The notes under the pieces were generated by a model. The model worked only from the letters and a program-made list of their open reading frames with translations, did no database searches and had not been told where the DNA came from. Positions 7,784-15,240 of a DNA stretch of 64,000 bases are shown here, in pieces. The DNA is from Chromatiaceae bacterium (GTDB taxonomy: Bacteria; Pseudomonadota; Gammaproteobacteria; Chromatiales; Chromatiaceae), in NCBI GenBank assembly GCA_024235395.1, contig JACKMK010000002.1:558001-622000 (forward strand), given 5' to 3'. Position numbers and translations under genes: made by a program. How positions within the stretch are numbered: position 1 is the first letter of the stretch; the number at the start of each line of letters is the position of its first letter.

Positions 7784-8494
7784 ATGAAGAAGCGGGATTT
7801 GATGGCAAAGGTTGTCCGCGGTTTTGCGGTTGCCGCGATCGTGGTGCTCAGCGGCTGTGCGAGCGTTGACGATCGTGATCCGAGTGATCCCTTCGAGCGC
7901 TACAACCGTGACATGTACCGGTTCAACGACGCCATCGATCGCTCGGTGATGCGTCCCCTTGCACGGGGCTACCGGGCGATAACGCCGGCCACGGTAGATC
8001 GCGGAGTCACGAATTTCTTCAACAACCTCGAAGACGTGCGCTCGGCAGTTAACAATCTGCTGCAATTCAAGATCGGGCGTGCGTTCAGCGACGTGGGCCG
8101 GGTTGCGGTCAACAGTACGATCGGGATTCTTGGCCTGCTGGATGTGGCCAGCAACATGAACCTGCCCCGTTACGACGAGGACTTTGGCCAGACACTCGGT
8201 GTCTGGGGCGTGGGCTCAGGCCCCTACATCGTGCTGCCATTTTTCGGCCCCAGTTCCGGCCGCGATGGTATCGGGGTCGTGGTCGACTGGTTCACAGATC
8301 CGGTGATCCTGGTCGACAACGACTATGTCCGCTGGGGCCTCCGTGGCCTGGATATCGTCGATACCCGTGCGGACCTGTTGGACGCCAGTCGCGTCATTGA
8401 ACAGGCCGCACTCGACCCCTATGCGTTCATACGTGACGCCTACCTGCAGCGACGCCAGGACCTGGTGTACGACGGCAATCCCCCCCAGGAATAA
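7784..8494 (+). CDS. mlaA: MlaA/VacJ lipid-asymmetry lipoprotein
   Basis: A 236-residue outer-membrane lipoprotein with a lipobox VLSGC (Cys25) followed by DPSDPFERYNRDMYRFND, the hallmark MlaA N-terminus. Further family blocks are RGVTNFFNNLEDV, GRVAVNSTIGILGLLDVA and FGQTLGVWGVGSGPYIVLP. In the Mla pathway it extracts phospholipids mislocalised in the outer leaflet and passes them to periplasmic MlaC. No mlaBCDEF genes are adjacent; a separate MCE operon lies at 30037-33518. AAGGA ahead of the ATG serves as ribosome binding site, and a good sigma-70 promoter lies upstream. Confidence 0.93.
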   Translation: MKKRDLMAKVVRGFAVAAIVVLSGCASVDDRDPSDPFERYNRDMYRFNDAIDRSVMRPLARGYRAITPATVDRGVTNFFNNLEDVRSAVNNLLQFKIGRAFSDVGRVAVNSTIGILGLLDVASNMNLPRYDEDFGQTLGVWGVGSGPYIVLPFFGPSSGRDGIGVVVDWFTDPVILVDNDYVRWGLRGLDIVDTRADLLDASRVIEQAALDPYAFIRDAYLQRRQDLVYDGNPPQE

Positions 8495-8601
8495 AGTCCG
8501 CCTGGCACCGGCGTCCGCGCGGTGTACCCATAAAACCATAGTAAAAATAAGTAAATGTGCCACTTCCCGGTGCATTCATTGGGAATCCATTAAGATATTA
8601 A

Positions 8602-8630
8602 TTGACAAAATAAGCAAACTCTAAAATACT
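8602..8630 (+). promoter_or_regulatory. Promoter region of sulfur-globule gene 1
   Basis: A perfect -35 hexamer TTGACA (8602-8607) lies in a markedly AT-rich block (about 8525-8640). With a 17-base spacer the -10 would be AATACT (8625-8630); TAAAAT at 8622 is too close and TACTAT at 8627 gives 19. The -10 assignment is therefore open. Confidence 0.45.
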
Positions 8631-8710
8631 ATGCACCAGGGTTGAACGGGGGACGTCTAGCCCTGCAGTACACAGATACGACTCTGAGTTCCATTTAGGA
8701 GATTGATCAA

Positions 8711-9112
8711 ATGAAAATCGCAAAGATCGCTGCAGTTGCAGCACTGATCGCTGCATCCGCTTCGGCATCGGCATGGTGGGGCGGTGGTCCTTGGGGTGGC
8801 AACAACTGGGACAACAACTACAACAACGGCTACGGTCGTGGCAACGGCTGGGGCAACACCACTGGCGACTTCCTGGGTGATGGCGCTGCTGCAGGCGACT
8901 TCAGCATGAACATGTCCGGTCGCGCGAACACCAATATGCGCGGCTACGGTAACGGCTACGGCTACGGCGACGGTTGGGGCCGCGGCTACAACTACCAGGC
9001 CCCGGGTTGGGGCGGCTATGGCCCGTACGGCGGCGGTTACGGCCCCTACGGATATGCACCGGTTGCGCCGCCTGCACCCGCACCGGCCGCACCGGCTGCA
9101 GAAAGCAACTAA
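8711..9112 (+). CDS. Sulfur globule family protein 1
   Basis: A 133-residue exported protein. A Sec signal (about 1-21, ending ASASA) is followed directly by WWGGGPWGG and Gly/Asn/Tyr/Trp-rich sequence such as NNWDNNYNNGYGRGNGWG and YGNGYGYGDGWGRGYNY, then a Pro/Ala-rich tail. This matches the structural proteins (SgpA/B/C, CV1-CV3) that coat the periplasm-derived sulfur globules of purple sulfur bacteria and other sulfur-storing gammaproteobacteria. AGGAG at 8697-8701 is the ribosome binding site. It has no cysteine. A longer paralogue follows after 149 bases, with three stem-loops between. High expression is expected. Confidence 0.85.
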   Translation: MKIAKIAAVAALIAASASASAWWGGGPWGGNNWDNNYNNGYGRGNGWGNTTGDFLGDGAAAGDFSMNMSGRANTNMRGYGNGYGYGDGWGRGYNYQAPGWGGYGPYGGGYGPYGYAPVAPPAPAPAAPAAESN

Positions 9113-9125
9113 TCGGCTTTCGGCT

Positions 9126-9204
9126 CGACACGGACGTGTCGACGCACAGGGACGTGCGTAACGCAGCCCGGGTATCGCCCTGCTTGCGCGGCGTGATACC
9201 CGGG
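9126..9204 (+). repeat. Three consecutive stem-loops between the sulfur-globule genes
   Basis: Stem 1 is CGACACG/CGTGTCG (9126-9141), stem 2 is ACGCAC/GTGCGT with a 6-base loop (9142-9159), and stem 3 is CCCGGGTATC/GATACCCGGG, a perfect 10 bp stem (9167-9204). None is followed by a T run, so they look like mRNA-processing, stabilising or partial-termination structures that set the ratio of the two gene products, not like a full terminator. Confidence 0.6.
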
Positions 9205-9261
9205 TTGGGGTTGTGGGCCAACCGAACGCTTTCTTTTGCACATCTTTACTTGGGGATCGAA

Positions 9262-10263
9262 ATGAGCACGATGACGAAAATCGCAGTGGCTGCCGCAATT
9301 GCTGCCGCCTCCGCATCCGCTTCTGCCTGGTGGGGCAACGGTTGGGACAACTCGTACAACAACGGTTACGGCTCCGGCAACGGCTACACCAACGGCGTAC
9401 TCGACGGCGCCGGTGATGCCGCTGGCGAGGGTACGTTCAGCATGAATTTCTCGGGCCGTGGCCGCACCAACATGCGCGGCTATGGCAACGGTTACGGCGC
9501 CGGTGACGGCTGGGGTCGCGGTTACAATTACTCGGCACCTTATTGGGGCGGTTATGCACCCTACTATGGCGCGGGCGCGCCCTATGCGGCACCGGCAATG
9601 ACCGAAGAGCAGCAGCAGGCGATGGCCGAGCAGCAGGCGAAGGCGGTCGAGGCACAGCGTCAGGCCGCAGAGCAGTTCGCGAAGCAGCAGGCTGAAGCGA
9701 TCAAGGCGGCTCAGGAAGCCCAGCGCAAGGCGGCCGAGCAGTACGCCGCGCAGGCTCCGCAGGGCGAGATGGTCGCTCCGCAGTTTGCCGCTCCGCGTTT
9801 CGTAGCGCCGCAGATGCCGCAGTTCAACGCGCCGCAGATGCCGCAGTTCGATATGGCCATGCCGCAGCGTCCGGAAATGCCGGCGTTCGATATGGCCCGT
9901 CCGGAAATGCCGGCCATGGACATCGCGATGCCGCAGCGTCCGGAAATGCCGAACATGGAAATGGCGATGCCGCAGCGTCCCGAGATGCCGCAGGCACCGG
10001 AGTTCGTGAAGCCGCAGGCTCCGCAGATGCCTGAGATGCCGAAAATGGCGTCGGCCGGAAACTGCTTTGGCCCGGCTGTCCGCCCGGTCTCGTTCGAGGC
10101 CCCCAAGGCACCGGAGATGCGTCAGAAGTCGGAAGATGCACGTGCCGCAATGCAGGCGCAGAATGCCGAGCGTCAGGCGACCATGCAGGCACGTCTCGAT
10201 GAGATGAAGAAGGCGATGGATGCCCGCCGCGCAGAAATGCAGGGCAACTGCAAGCAGATGTAA
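9262..10263 (+). CDS. Sulfur globule family protein 2 with Met/Pro-rich extension
   Basis: A 333-residue exported protein. Residues 1-23 form a Sec signal, and 24-115 repeat the sulfur-globule pattern of its upstream neighbour (SGRGRTNMRGYGNGYGAG, GDGWGRGYNYSAPYWGGY). Unlike classical Sgp proteins of 100-150 residues, it continues with a Gln/Ala-rich predicted coiled coil (about 115-165), a Met/Pro-rich repeat zone (about 180-262) with three copies of MPQRPEMP, and a charged C-terminal helix. Only two cysteines occur, both near the C-terminus (ASAGNCFGP and GNCKQM). The ATG at 9262 is chosen because the signal peptide starts there; longer in-frame sequence upstream is intergenic. A strong terminator follows. 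Confidence 0.82.
   Translation: MSTMTKIAVAAAIAAASASASAWWGNGWDNSYNNGYGSGNGYTNGVLDGAGDAAGEGTFSMNFSGRGRTNMRGYGNGYGAGDGWGRGYNYSAPYWGGYAPYYGAGAPYAAPAMTEEQQQAMAEQQAKAVEAQRQAAEQFAKQQAEAIKAAQEAQRKAAEQYAAQAPQGEMVAPQFAAPRFVAPQMPQFNAPQMPQFDMAMPQRPEMPAFDMARPEMPAMDIAMPQRPEMPNMEMAMPQRPEMPQAPEFVKPQAPQMPEMPKMASAGNCFGPAVRPVSFEAPKAPEMRQKSEDARAAMQAQNAERQATMQARLDEMKKAMDARRAEMQGNCKQM
9859..9990 (+). repeat. MPQRPEMP-coding tandem repeats
   Basis: Near-identical 24-base units coding MPQRPEMP occur at 9859-9882, 9928-9951 and 9967-9990. Degenerate PEMP, PQMP and DMAMP units lie around them, marking a recently expanded low-complexity segment. Confidence 0.75.
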
Positions 10264-10618
10264 TCTGCGTCCACGTCGTCTCGCACGACCAACGCCCGAG
10301 GCCCCGCCTCGGGCGTTTTTTTTGCCTGGGTTTCAGGGGAGAGCCAGATGATCGCGGATCCTTGCCAGCCAATCGGCTGCGTCATCGTGATGATGCATCG
10401 GGGTGCGGGGCGGTCACGGCGCACCGCAACGGGGCGGCATTTGGTAACAAATAGGACGACCGTCTTCATAATGAAATTCATTAAGCTATTGAAATAAAAA
10501 CAAAACAAGAATCTGCTGTAGCGCGAAGTGCCGAGGTCTGCTTTACTTTCCTTTCTGCGCGCGTCGCGACGCCGTCGGTGCGCCGTTCCTTCACCCACCT
10601 TCTTGGATACCCAGCGCC
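10264..10618. other. Intergenic region before aceE
   Basis: Apart from the terminator at 10292-10323, the stretch holds an AT-rich block (10450-10515) with a perfect palindrome AATGAA-A-TTCATT at 10470-10482 overlapping a CATAAT -10-like hexamer (10467-10472). This may be the aceE promoter and an operator; no matching -35 was found. No gene is seen. Confidence 0.5.
10292..10323 (+). terminator. Rho-independent terminator of the sulfur-globule genes
   Basis: A perfect 11 bp stem (ACGCCCGAGGC / GCCTCGGGCGT) with a CCC loop runs into eight T residues, 29 bases after the stop codon. It is the strongest terminator in the window. Confidence 0.93.
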
Positions 10619-13276
10619 ATGGCAGTGAAACCGGATATCGATCCTCAGGAAACCCAGGAATGGCTCGATGCGCTCGACGGCGTACTCGAGAATGAGGGCC
10701 CGGACCGCGCCCACTTTCTGCTCGAAAAGCTGATCGACAAGGCGCGCCGATCCGGGGCCTATCTGCCCTACAGCGCGAACACCGCCTACCTGAACACGAT
10801 CCCGCTGACCAAGCAGGTGCCCTTTCCCGGGGACCGCTCGATGGAAAGGCGGATCCGGTCGTTCGTGCGCTGGAACGCGATGGCGATGGTTGTGCAGGCG
10901 AACCGCAAGTCCACCGAGCTGGGCGGACACATCGCCAGTTTCGCGTCCAGCGCCACGCTGTTCGATGTCGGATACAACCATTTTTTCCGCGCCACGAACG
11001 ACAACCAGGAGGGCGACCTGGTGTTCATCCAGGGACACTCGGCGCCCGGTGTCTATGCGCGCGCCTACCTCGAGGGGCGAATCAGCGAGGAACAGCTGAA
11101 CAATTTCCGCCAGGAGGTCGACGGCCACGGTCTGTCGTCCTATCCGCATCCCTGGCTGATGCCCAATTTCTGGCAGTTCCCGACTGTATCGATGGGGCTG
11201 GGACCGCTGATGGCGATCTACCAGGCGCGCTTCATGCGCTACCTGCACGACCGCGGTCTCGCGAACGCCGGCGATCGCAAGGTCTGGGCCTACATGGGCG
11301 ACGGCGAGATGGACGAACCCGAATCGCTCGGTGCGATCTCGCTGGCCGCCCGCGAGCGTCTCGACAACCTGGTGTTCGTCGTCAACTGTAACCTGCAGCG
11401 CCTCGATGGCCCGGTACGTGGCAATGGCAAGATCATCCAGGAACTCGAGGCCGTGTTCCGCGGTGCCGGCTGGAACGTCATCAAGGTGATCTGGGGCGGT
11501 TATTGGGACCCACTGCTGGCACGTGACAAGGATGGCCTGCTGTTGAAGCGCATGGAGGAATGCGTCGATGGCGACTACCAGGCCTACAAGGCGCATGGCG
11601 GCGCCTATGTGCGCGAGCACTTCTTCGGCAAGTACCCGCAACTCGCGGCGATGGTCGCGAACATGACCGACGAGGACATCTGGCGCCTGAACCGCGGCGG
11701 ACACGACCCGATCAAGGTACATGCCGCTTACGCCGCGGCGATGAGCCATACCGGCCAGCCGACCGTGATCCTGGCGAAGACGGTCAAAGGCTACGGCATG
11801 GGCGAGGCGGGCGAGGGCCAGAACATCACGCATTCGCAGAAGAAGATGGGCGAGGAGTCGTTGCGCGCATTCCGTGACCGCTTCAACATCCCGATCCCCG
11901 ACGATCAGATCAGCTCGGCCCCGTACTTCAAGCCACCCGCCGACAGTCCCGAGATGGAATACCTGCACGCGCGCCGCGCTGCACTTGGCGGTTATATGCC
12001 GGCACGGCGTTCCAAGGGCAACGCGTTGACGATTCCGCCGCTGGGCACGTTCAAGGCGCTGCTCGAGGGCAGCGGCGACCGCGAGATGTCCACGACGATG
12101 GCGTTCGTGCGTTTCCTGACCAGCCTGACGCGCGACAAGGGGGTCGGCAAGTTCGTCGTGCCGATCGTGCCGGACGAGGCACGCACCTTCGGCATGGAGG
12201 GCATGTTCCGCCAGCTCGGCATCTACTCCTCGGTCGGGCAGCTGTACAAACCGGTCGATTCCGATCAGGTGATGTACTACCGCGAGGACAAGAAGGGCCA
12301 GATCCTGCAGGAGGGCATCAACGAGGCGGGCGCGATGTCGTCGTGGATCGCCGCCGCGACGTCATACAGCAACAACGGGGTCACGATGATCCCATTCTAT
12401 ATCTACTACTCGATGTTCGGCTTCCAGCGCGTCGGCGACCTCGCCTGGGCGGCCGGCGACATGCAGGCGCGGGGTTTCCTGCTCGGCGGCACCGCGGGAC
12501 GCACGACCCTGGCCGGCGAGGGCCTGCAGCATCAGGACGGTCACAGCCACCTGCAGGCCGCGTTCATTCCGAACTGCCGCGCCTACGACCCGACCTTTGC
12601 CTATGAGCTGGCGGTCATCCTGCACGACGGCATGAAGAAGATGTACGAGGAGCAGCACAACGTCTTCTACTACGTCACCGTGATGAACGAAAACTACGTC
12701 CAGCCCGTGATGCCGGAGGGTGTCGAGGACGGCATCATCAAGGGGATGTATCTGTACCGCCAGGGATCGCGCAAGAAGAAGCGCGTACAGCTGATGGGTT
12801 CCGGGACCATCCTGCGCGAGGTGATCGCCGCGGCTGCGCTGCTCGAGGACGAGTGGAATGTCGCCGCCGACGTGTGGAGCGTGACCAGCTTCACCGAGCT
12901 GCGGCGCGAGGCCATGGACGTCGAGCGTTGGAACCTGCTGCACCCGATGGACAAGCCGCGTGTCCCGTTCGTGACCAAGACCCTCGAAGCGCAGAAGGGA
13001 CCGGCGGTGGCGGCGACCGACTACATGCGCAGCTTCCCCGAGCAGGTCCTGCCGTACCTCGGCGACCGGCATTTCATCGCCCTCGGCACCGATGGTTTCG
13101 GTCGTTCCGATATGCGTGCCCAGCTGCGCAAGTTCTTCGAGGTCAACCGCCACTACGTGGTGGTGGCGGCACTCAAGGCCCTGGCGGACGTCGGCGAGGT
13201 CGATGCCAGCCTGGTCGCACAGGCGATCAAGGCCTACAAGATCGATCCCGACAAGCCCAACCCCGCAACTGTCTGA
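10619..13276 (+). CDS. aceE: Pyruvate dehydrogenase E1 component, homodimeric
   Basis: An 885-residue thiamine-diphosphate enzyme, the E1 of the pyruvate dehydrogenase complex (E. coli AceE is 887). The N-terminal DPQETQEWLDALDGVLENEG binds the E2 core. The ThDP/Mg signature GDGEMDEPES begins at Gly227 and continues to NCNLQRLDG. TVKGYGMGEAGEGQNITHSQ and GLQHQDGHSHL are the loops that close on the active site. It decarboxylates pyruvate and acetylates the E2 lipoyl groups. It lies 45 bases ahead of aceF, with lpd farther downstream, so it heads the pdh cluster. Confidence 0.97.
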   Translation: MAVKPDIDPQETQEWLDALDGVLENEGPDRAHFLLEKLIDKARRSGAYLPYSANTAYLNTIPLTKQVPFPGDRSMERRIRSFVRWNAMAMVVQANRKSTELGGHIASFASSATLFDVGYNHFFRATNDNQEGDLVFIQGHSAPGVYARAYLEGRISEEQLNNFRQEVDGHGLSSYPHPWLMPNFWQFPTVSMGLGPLMAIYQARFMRYLHDRGLANAGDRKVWAYMGDGEMDEPESLGAISLAARERLDNLVFVVNCNLQRLDGPVRGNGKIIQELEAVFRGAGWNVIKVIWGGYWDPLLARDKDGLLLKRMEECVDGDYQAYKAHGGAYVREHFFGKYPQLAAMVANMTDEDIWRLNRGGHDPIKVHAAYAAAMSHTGQPTVILAKTVKGYGMGEAGEGQNITHSQKKMGEESLRAFRDRFNIPIPDDQISSAPYFKPPADSPEMEYLHARRAALGGYMPARRSKGNALTIPPLGTFKALLEGSGDREMSTTMAFVRFLTSLTRDKGVGKFVVPIVPDEARTFGMEGMFRQLGIYSSVGQLYKPVDSDQVMYYREDKKGQILQEGINEAGAMSSWIAAATSYSNNGVTMIPFYIYYSMFGFQRVGDLAWAAGDMQARGFLLGGTAGRTTLAGEGLQHQDGHSHLQAAFIPNCRAYDPTFAYELAVILHDGMKKMYEEQHNVFYYVTVMNENYVQPVMPEGVEDGIIKGMYLYRQGSRKKKRVQLMGSGTILREVIAAAALLEDEWNVAADVWSVTSFTELRREAMDVERWNLLHPMDKPRVPFVTKTLEAQKGPAVAATDYMRSFPEQVLPYLGDRHFIALGTDGFGRSDMRAQLRKFFEVNRHYVVVAALKALADVGEVDASLVAQAIKAYKIDPDKPNPATV

Positions 13277-13321
13277 CTGACAGGCGACTGCGTGCTCAGA
13301 CAGTGATACGGAGAAACAGAC

Positions 13322-15007
13322 GTGGCACAGATCATTGAAGTTTTGCTGCCGGATATAGGCGACTTCCACGACGTCGAGATCATCGAAATCCTGGTCAAGC
13401 CGGGCGACCAGGTCGCGGCCGAGGATCCGCTGATCACGCTCGAAAGCGACAAGGCCAGCATGGAGATTCCCGCGCCCCAGGCCGGAGTGGTCGGCGAGAT
13501 CAAGGTCCAGTTGGGTGACAAGATCAACGAGGGCGATCTGATCCTGTTGCTGGAACCGGCGGCCGCCGTGGAGGGCGGTGCGTCGTCGCCGGCGGCCGAA
13601 CCGCCGATCGAGGCGGCCGAGTTGGTCGACGAAGCGCCGGTTGCCGAACAGCAGGCCGCCCAACCGGAAGCGGCGCCCACCGCCGTGGCACCGGCGGCGG
13701 GTGGTGAGCCGGTGGTCCGCGAGGTGCAACTGCCGGATATCGGCGACTTCCACGATGTCGAGATCATCGAGATCCTGGCCACGGTCGGCGAGCCGATAGA
13801 GCCCGAGCAGTCGCTGCTGACGCTCGAGAGCGACAAGGCCAGCATGGAGATACCGGCGCCGTTCGGCGGGGTGCTGAAGTCCATCGCGGTGAAGGTCGGT
13901 GACAAGGTCAACGAGGGCGATCTGATCGCGACCATCGAGACAGTCGCGGCAACCGCCGCGACCTCGGCGCCCGAGGCGCCCGCCGCTGCGCCGGTGGCGG
14001 CACCGGTCGAGGCCCCCGAGGTGCAACGGCCGGCCGGCGAAAAGGAACAATTGCGCCGACCCGTGGCCGCCCGGCCTTCGGATGCGCCGCGCAGCCGCGC
14101 ACACGCCAGTCCCGGGGTGCGTCGATTCGCCCGTGAACTGGGCGTGGACCTGGCGTATGTGGAAGGTTCGGGGCCGAAAGGGCGTGTTCTCAAGGAAGAT
14201 GTCCAGGGATTCGTGAAACGGGCCCTCGCGGAAGGGGCGCCGGCGGCTTCGGCTGCAGGTGGCGGTGCCTTGCAGCTGCCGACGATGCCCGAAGTGGATT
14301 TCGCCAAGTTCGGCGAGGTCGAGGAGCGGGAACTCGGGCGCATCAAGAAGCTCAGCGGTGCCCATCTGCATCGCAGCTGGTTGAATGTGCCACACGTCAC
14401 CCAGTTCGATCAGGCGGACATCACCGAACTCGAGGATTTCCGCAAGTCGCAGAAGGACGAGGCAGCGAAGGCGGAGGTCAAGCTGACCTTCATGCCGTTC
14501 CTGATGAAAGCCGTTTGCAAGGCGCTGACCGTCTATCCGCAATTCAATGCCTCGCTGGCGTCTGATGGCGAGCGCCTGGTCCTGAAGAAGTACGTGCACA
14601 TTGGTGTCGCCGTCGACACCCCGAACGGACTCGTGGTGCCGGTGATCCGCGACGTCGACAAGAAGGGTGTCTTCGATCTGGCACGCGATCTCGGCGAGAT
14701 GAGCGCGAAGGCGCGGGCCGGCAAGCTCGCGCCCGGCGACATGCAGGGTGGGTGCATCTCGATCTCCAGCCTGGGCGGTATCGGCGGCACCCAGTTCACC
14801 CCGATCGTGAACGCCCCGGAAGTGGCGATCCTCGGGGTTTCGCGCGCCGAGATGCAACCGCGCTGGGACGGCCGTGAATTCGTGCCGCGGCTGGTCATGC
14901 CGTTCAGTCTGTCGTACGACCACCGCGTGATCGACGGTGCCGAGGGCGTGCGATTCACGACCTATCTCGGGACCCTGCTGGGTGATATCCGCCGCCTGTT
15001 GTTGTAA
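13322..15007 (+). CDS. aceF: Dihydrolipoamide acetyltransferase, E2 of PDH
   Basis: A 561-residue E2 with two lipoyl domains (lipoyl-lysines Lys44 and Lys172, each in ESDKASME), Ala/Pro/Glu-rich linkers, an E3/E1-binding domain (about 255-298, ASPGVRRFARELGVDL) and the C-terminal acetyltransferase core with SYDHRVIDG (His534, Asp538). It transfers acetyl from lipoate to CoA and forms the complex core. The start is a GTG at 13322, supported by the conserved AQIIEVLLPDIGD that follows. The lipoyl domain coding sequences are almost identical at the nucleotide level, a sign of recent duplication or gene conversion. Confidence 0.97.
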   Translation: MAQIIEVLLPDIGDFHDVEIIEILVKPGDQVAAEDPLITLESDKASMEIPAPQAGVVGEIKVQLGDKINEGDLILLLEPAAAVEGGASSPAAEPPIEAAELVDEAPVAEQQAAQPEAAPTAVAPAAGGEPVVREVQLPDIGDFHDVEIIEILATVGEPIEPEQSLLTLESDKASMEIPAPFGGVLKSIAVKVGDKVNEGDLIATIETVAATAATSAPEAPAAAPVAAPVEAPEVQRPAGEKEQLRRPVAARPSDAPRSRAHASPGVRRFARELGVDLAYVEGSGPKGRVLKEDVQGFVKRALAEGAPAASAAGGGALQLPTMPEVDFAKFGEVEERELGRIKKLSGAHLHRSWLNVPHVTQFDQADITELEDFRKSQKDEAAKAEVKLTFMPFLMKAVCKALTVYPQFNASLASDGERLVLKKYVHIGVAVDTPNGLVVPVIRDVDKKGVFDLARDLGEMSAKARAGKLAPGDMQGGCISISSLGGIGGTQFTPIVNAPEVAILGVSRAEMQPRWDGREFVPRLVMPFSLSYDHRVIDGAEGVRFTTYLGTLLGDIRRLLL

Positions 15008-15123
15008 ACAGTCACGGGAGCGTGGAATGGGCTTGGGCATGGCCGGGGCCTGTCAGATCCGCGTGGCCGGAGCGCCGCTTCCGGCCCACGCCGAAGACGG
15101 TCGCAGGCAATGCACAACATTGA

Positions 15124-15153
15124 CGCGGCCGACGTGCGCGGCCGCGGTTTTAC
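15124..15153 (+). terminator. Probable aceEF terminator
   Basis: CGCGGCC and GGCCGCG pair perfectly around a 9-base loop and lead into GGTTTTACT. It lies 116 bases past aceF and 90 bases before lpd, so lpd may have partly separate expression. Confidence 0.45.
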
Positions 15154-15178
15154 TGTCTTAATGCCGCGGTGGTTGTCG

Positions 15179-15198
15179 CGCCGTGCGGTGGCACGGCG
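15179..15198 (+). promoter_or_regulatory. Stem-loop in lpd leader
   Basis: CGCCGTGC-GGTG-GCACGGCG is a perfect 8 bp stem with a 4-base loop, about 30 bases before the lpd ribosome binding site. Function is unknown; mRNA stabilisation is possible. Confidence 0.4.
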
Positions 15199-15227
15199 TA
15201 CAGACCCGAGTTCGGAATCGAATCTGC

Positions 15228-15234
15228 TGGAGGA
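15228..15234 (+). promoter_or_regulatory. Ribosome binding site deciding the lpd start
   Basis: TGGAGGAG-type sequence lies six bases before the ATG at 15241 and rules out the longer in-frame reading that begins at 15169. Confidence 0.7.
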
Positions 15235-15240
15235 GCGAGT

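Noticed and set aside
7784..8494. mlaA as part of the MCE operon
   Set aside because: It lies 22 kb away on the other strand with its own promoter; no link beyond function.
12362..15040. 892-residue open frame on the minus strand across aceE/aceF
   Set aside because: Antisense shadow of high-GC coding sequence; composition is His/Arg/Asp-rich without any family match, and aceE and aceF on the plus strand are certain.
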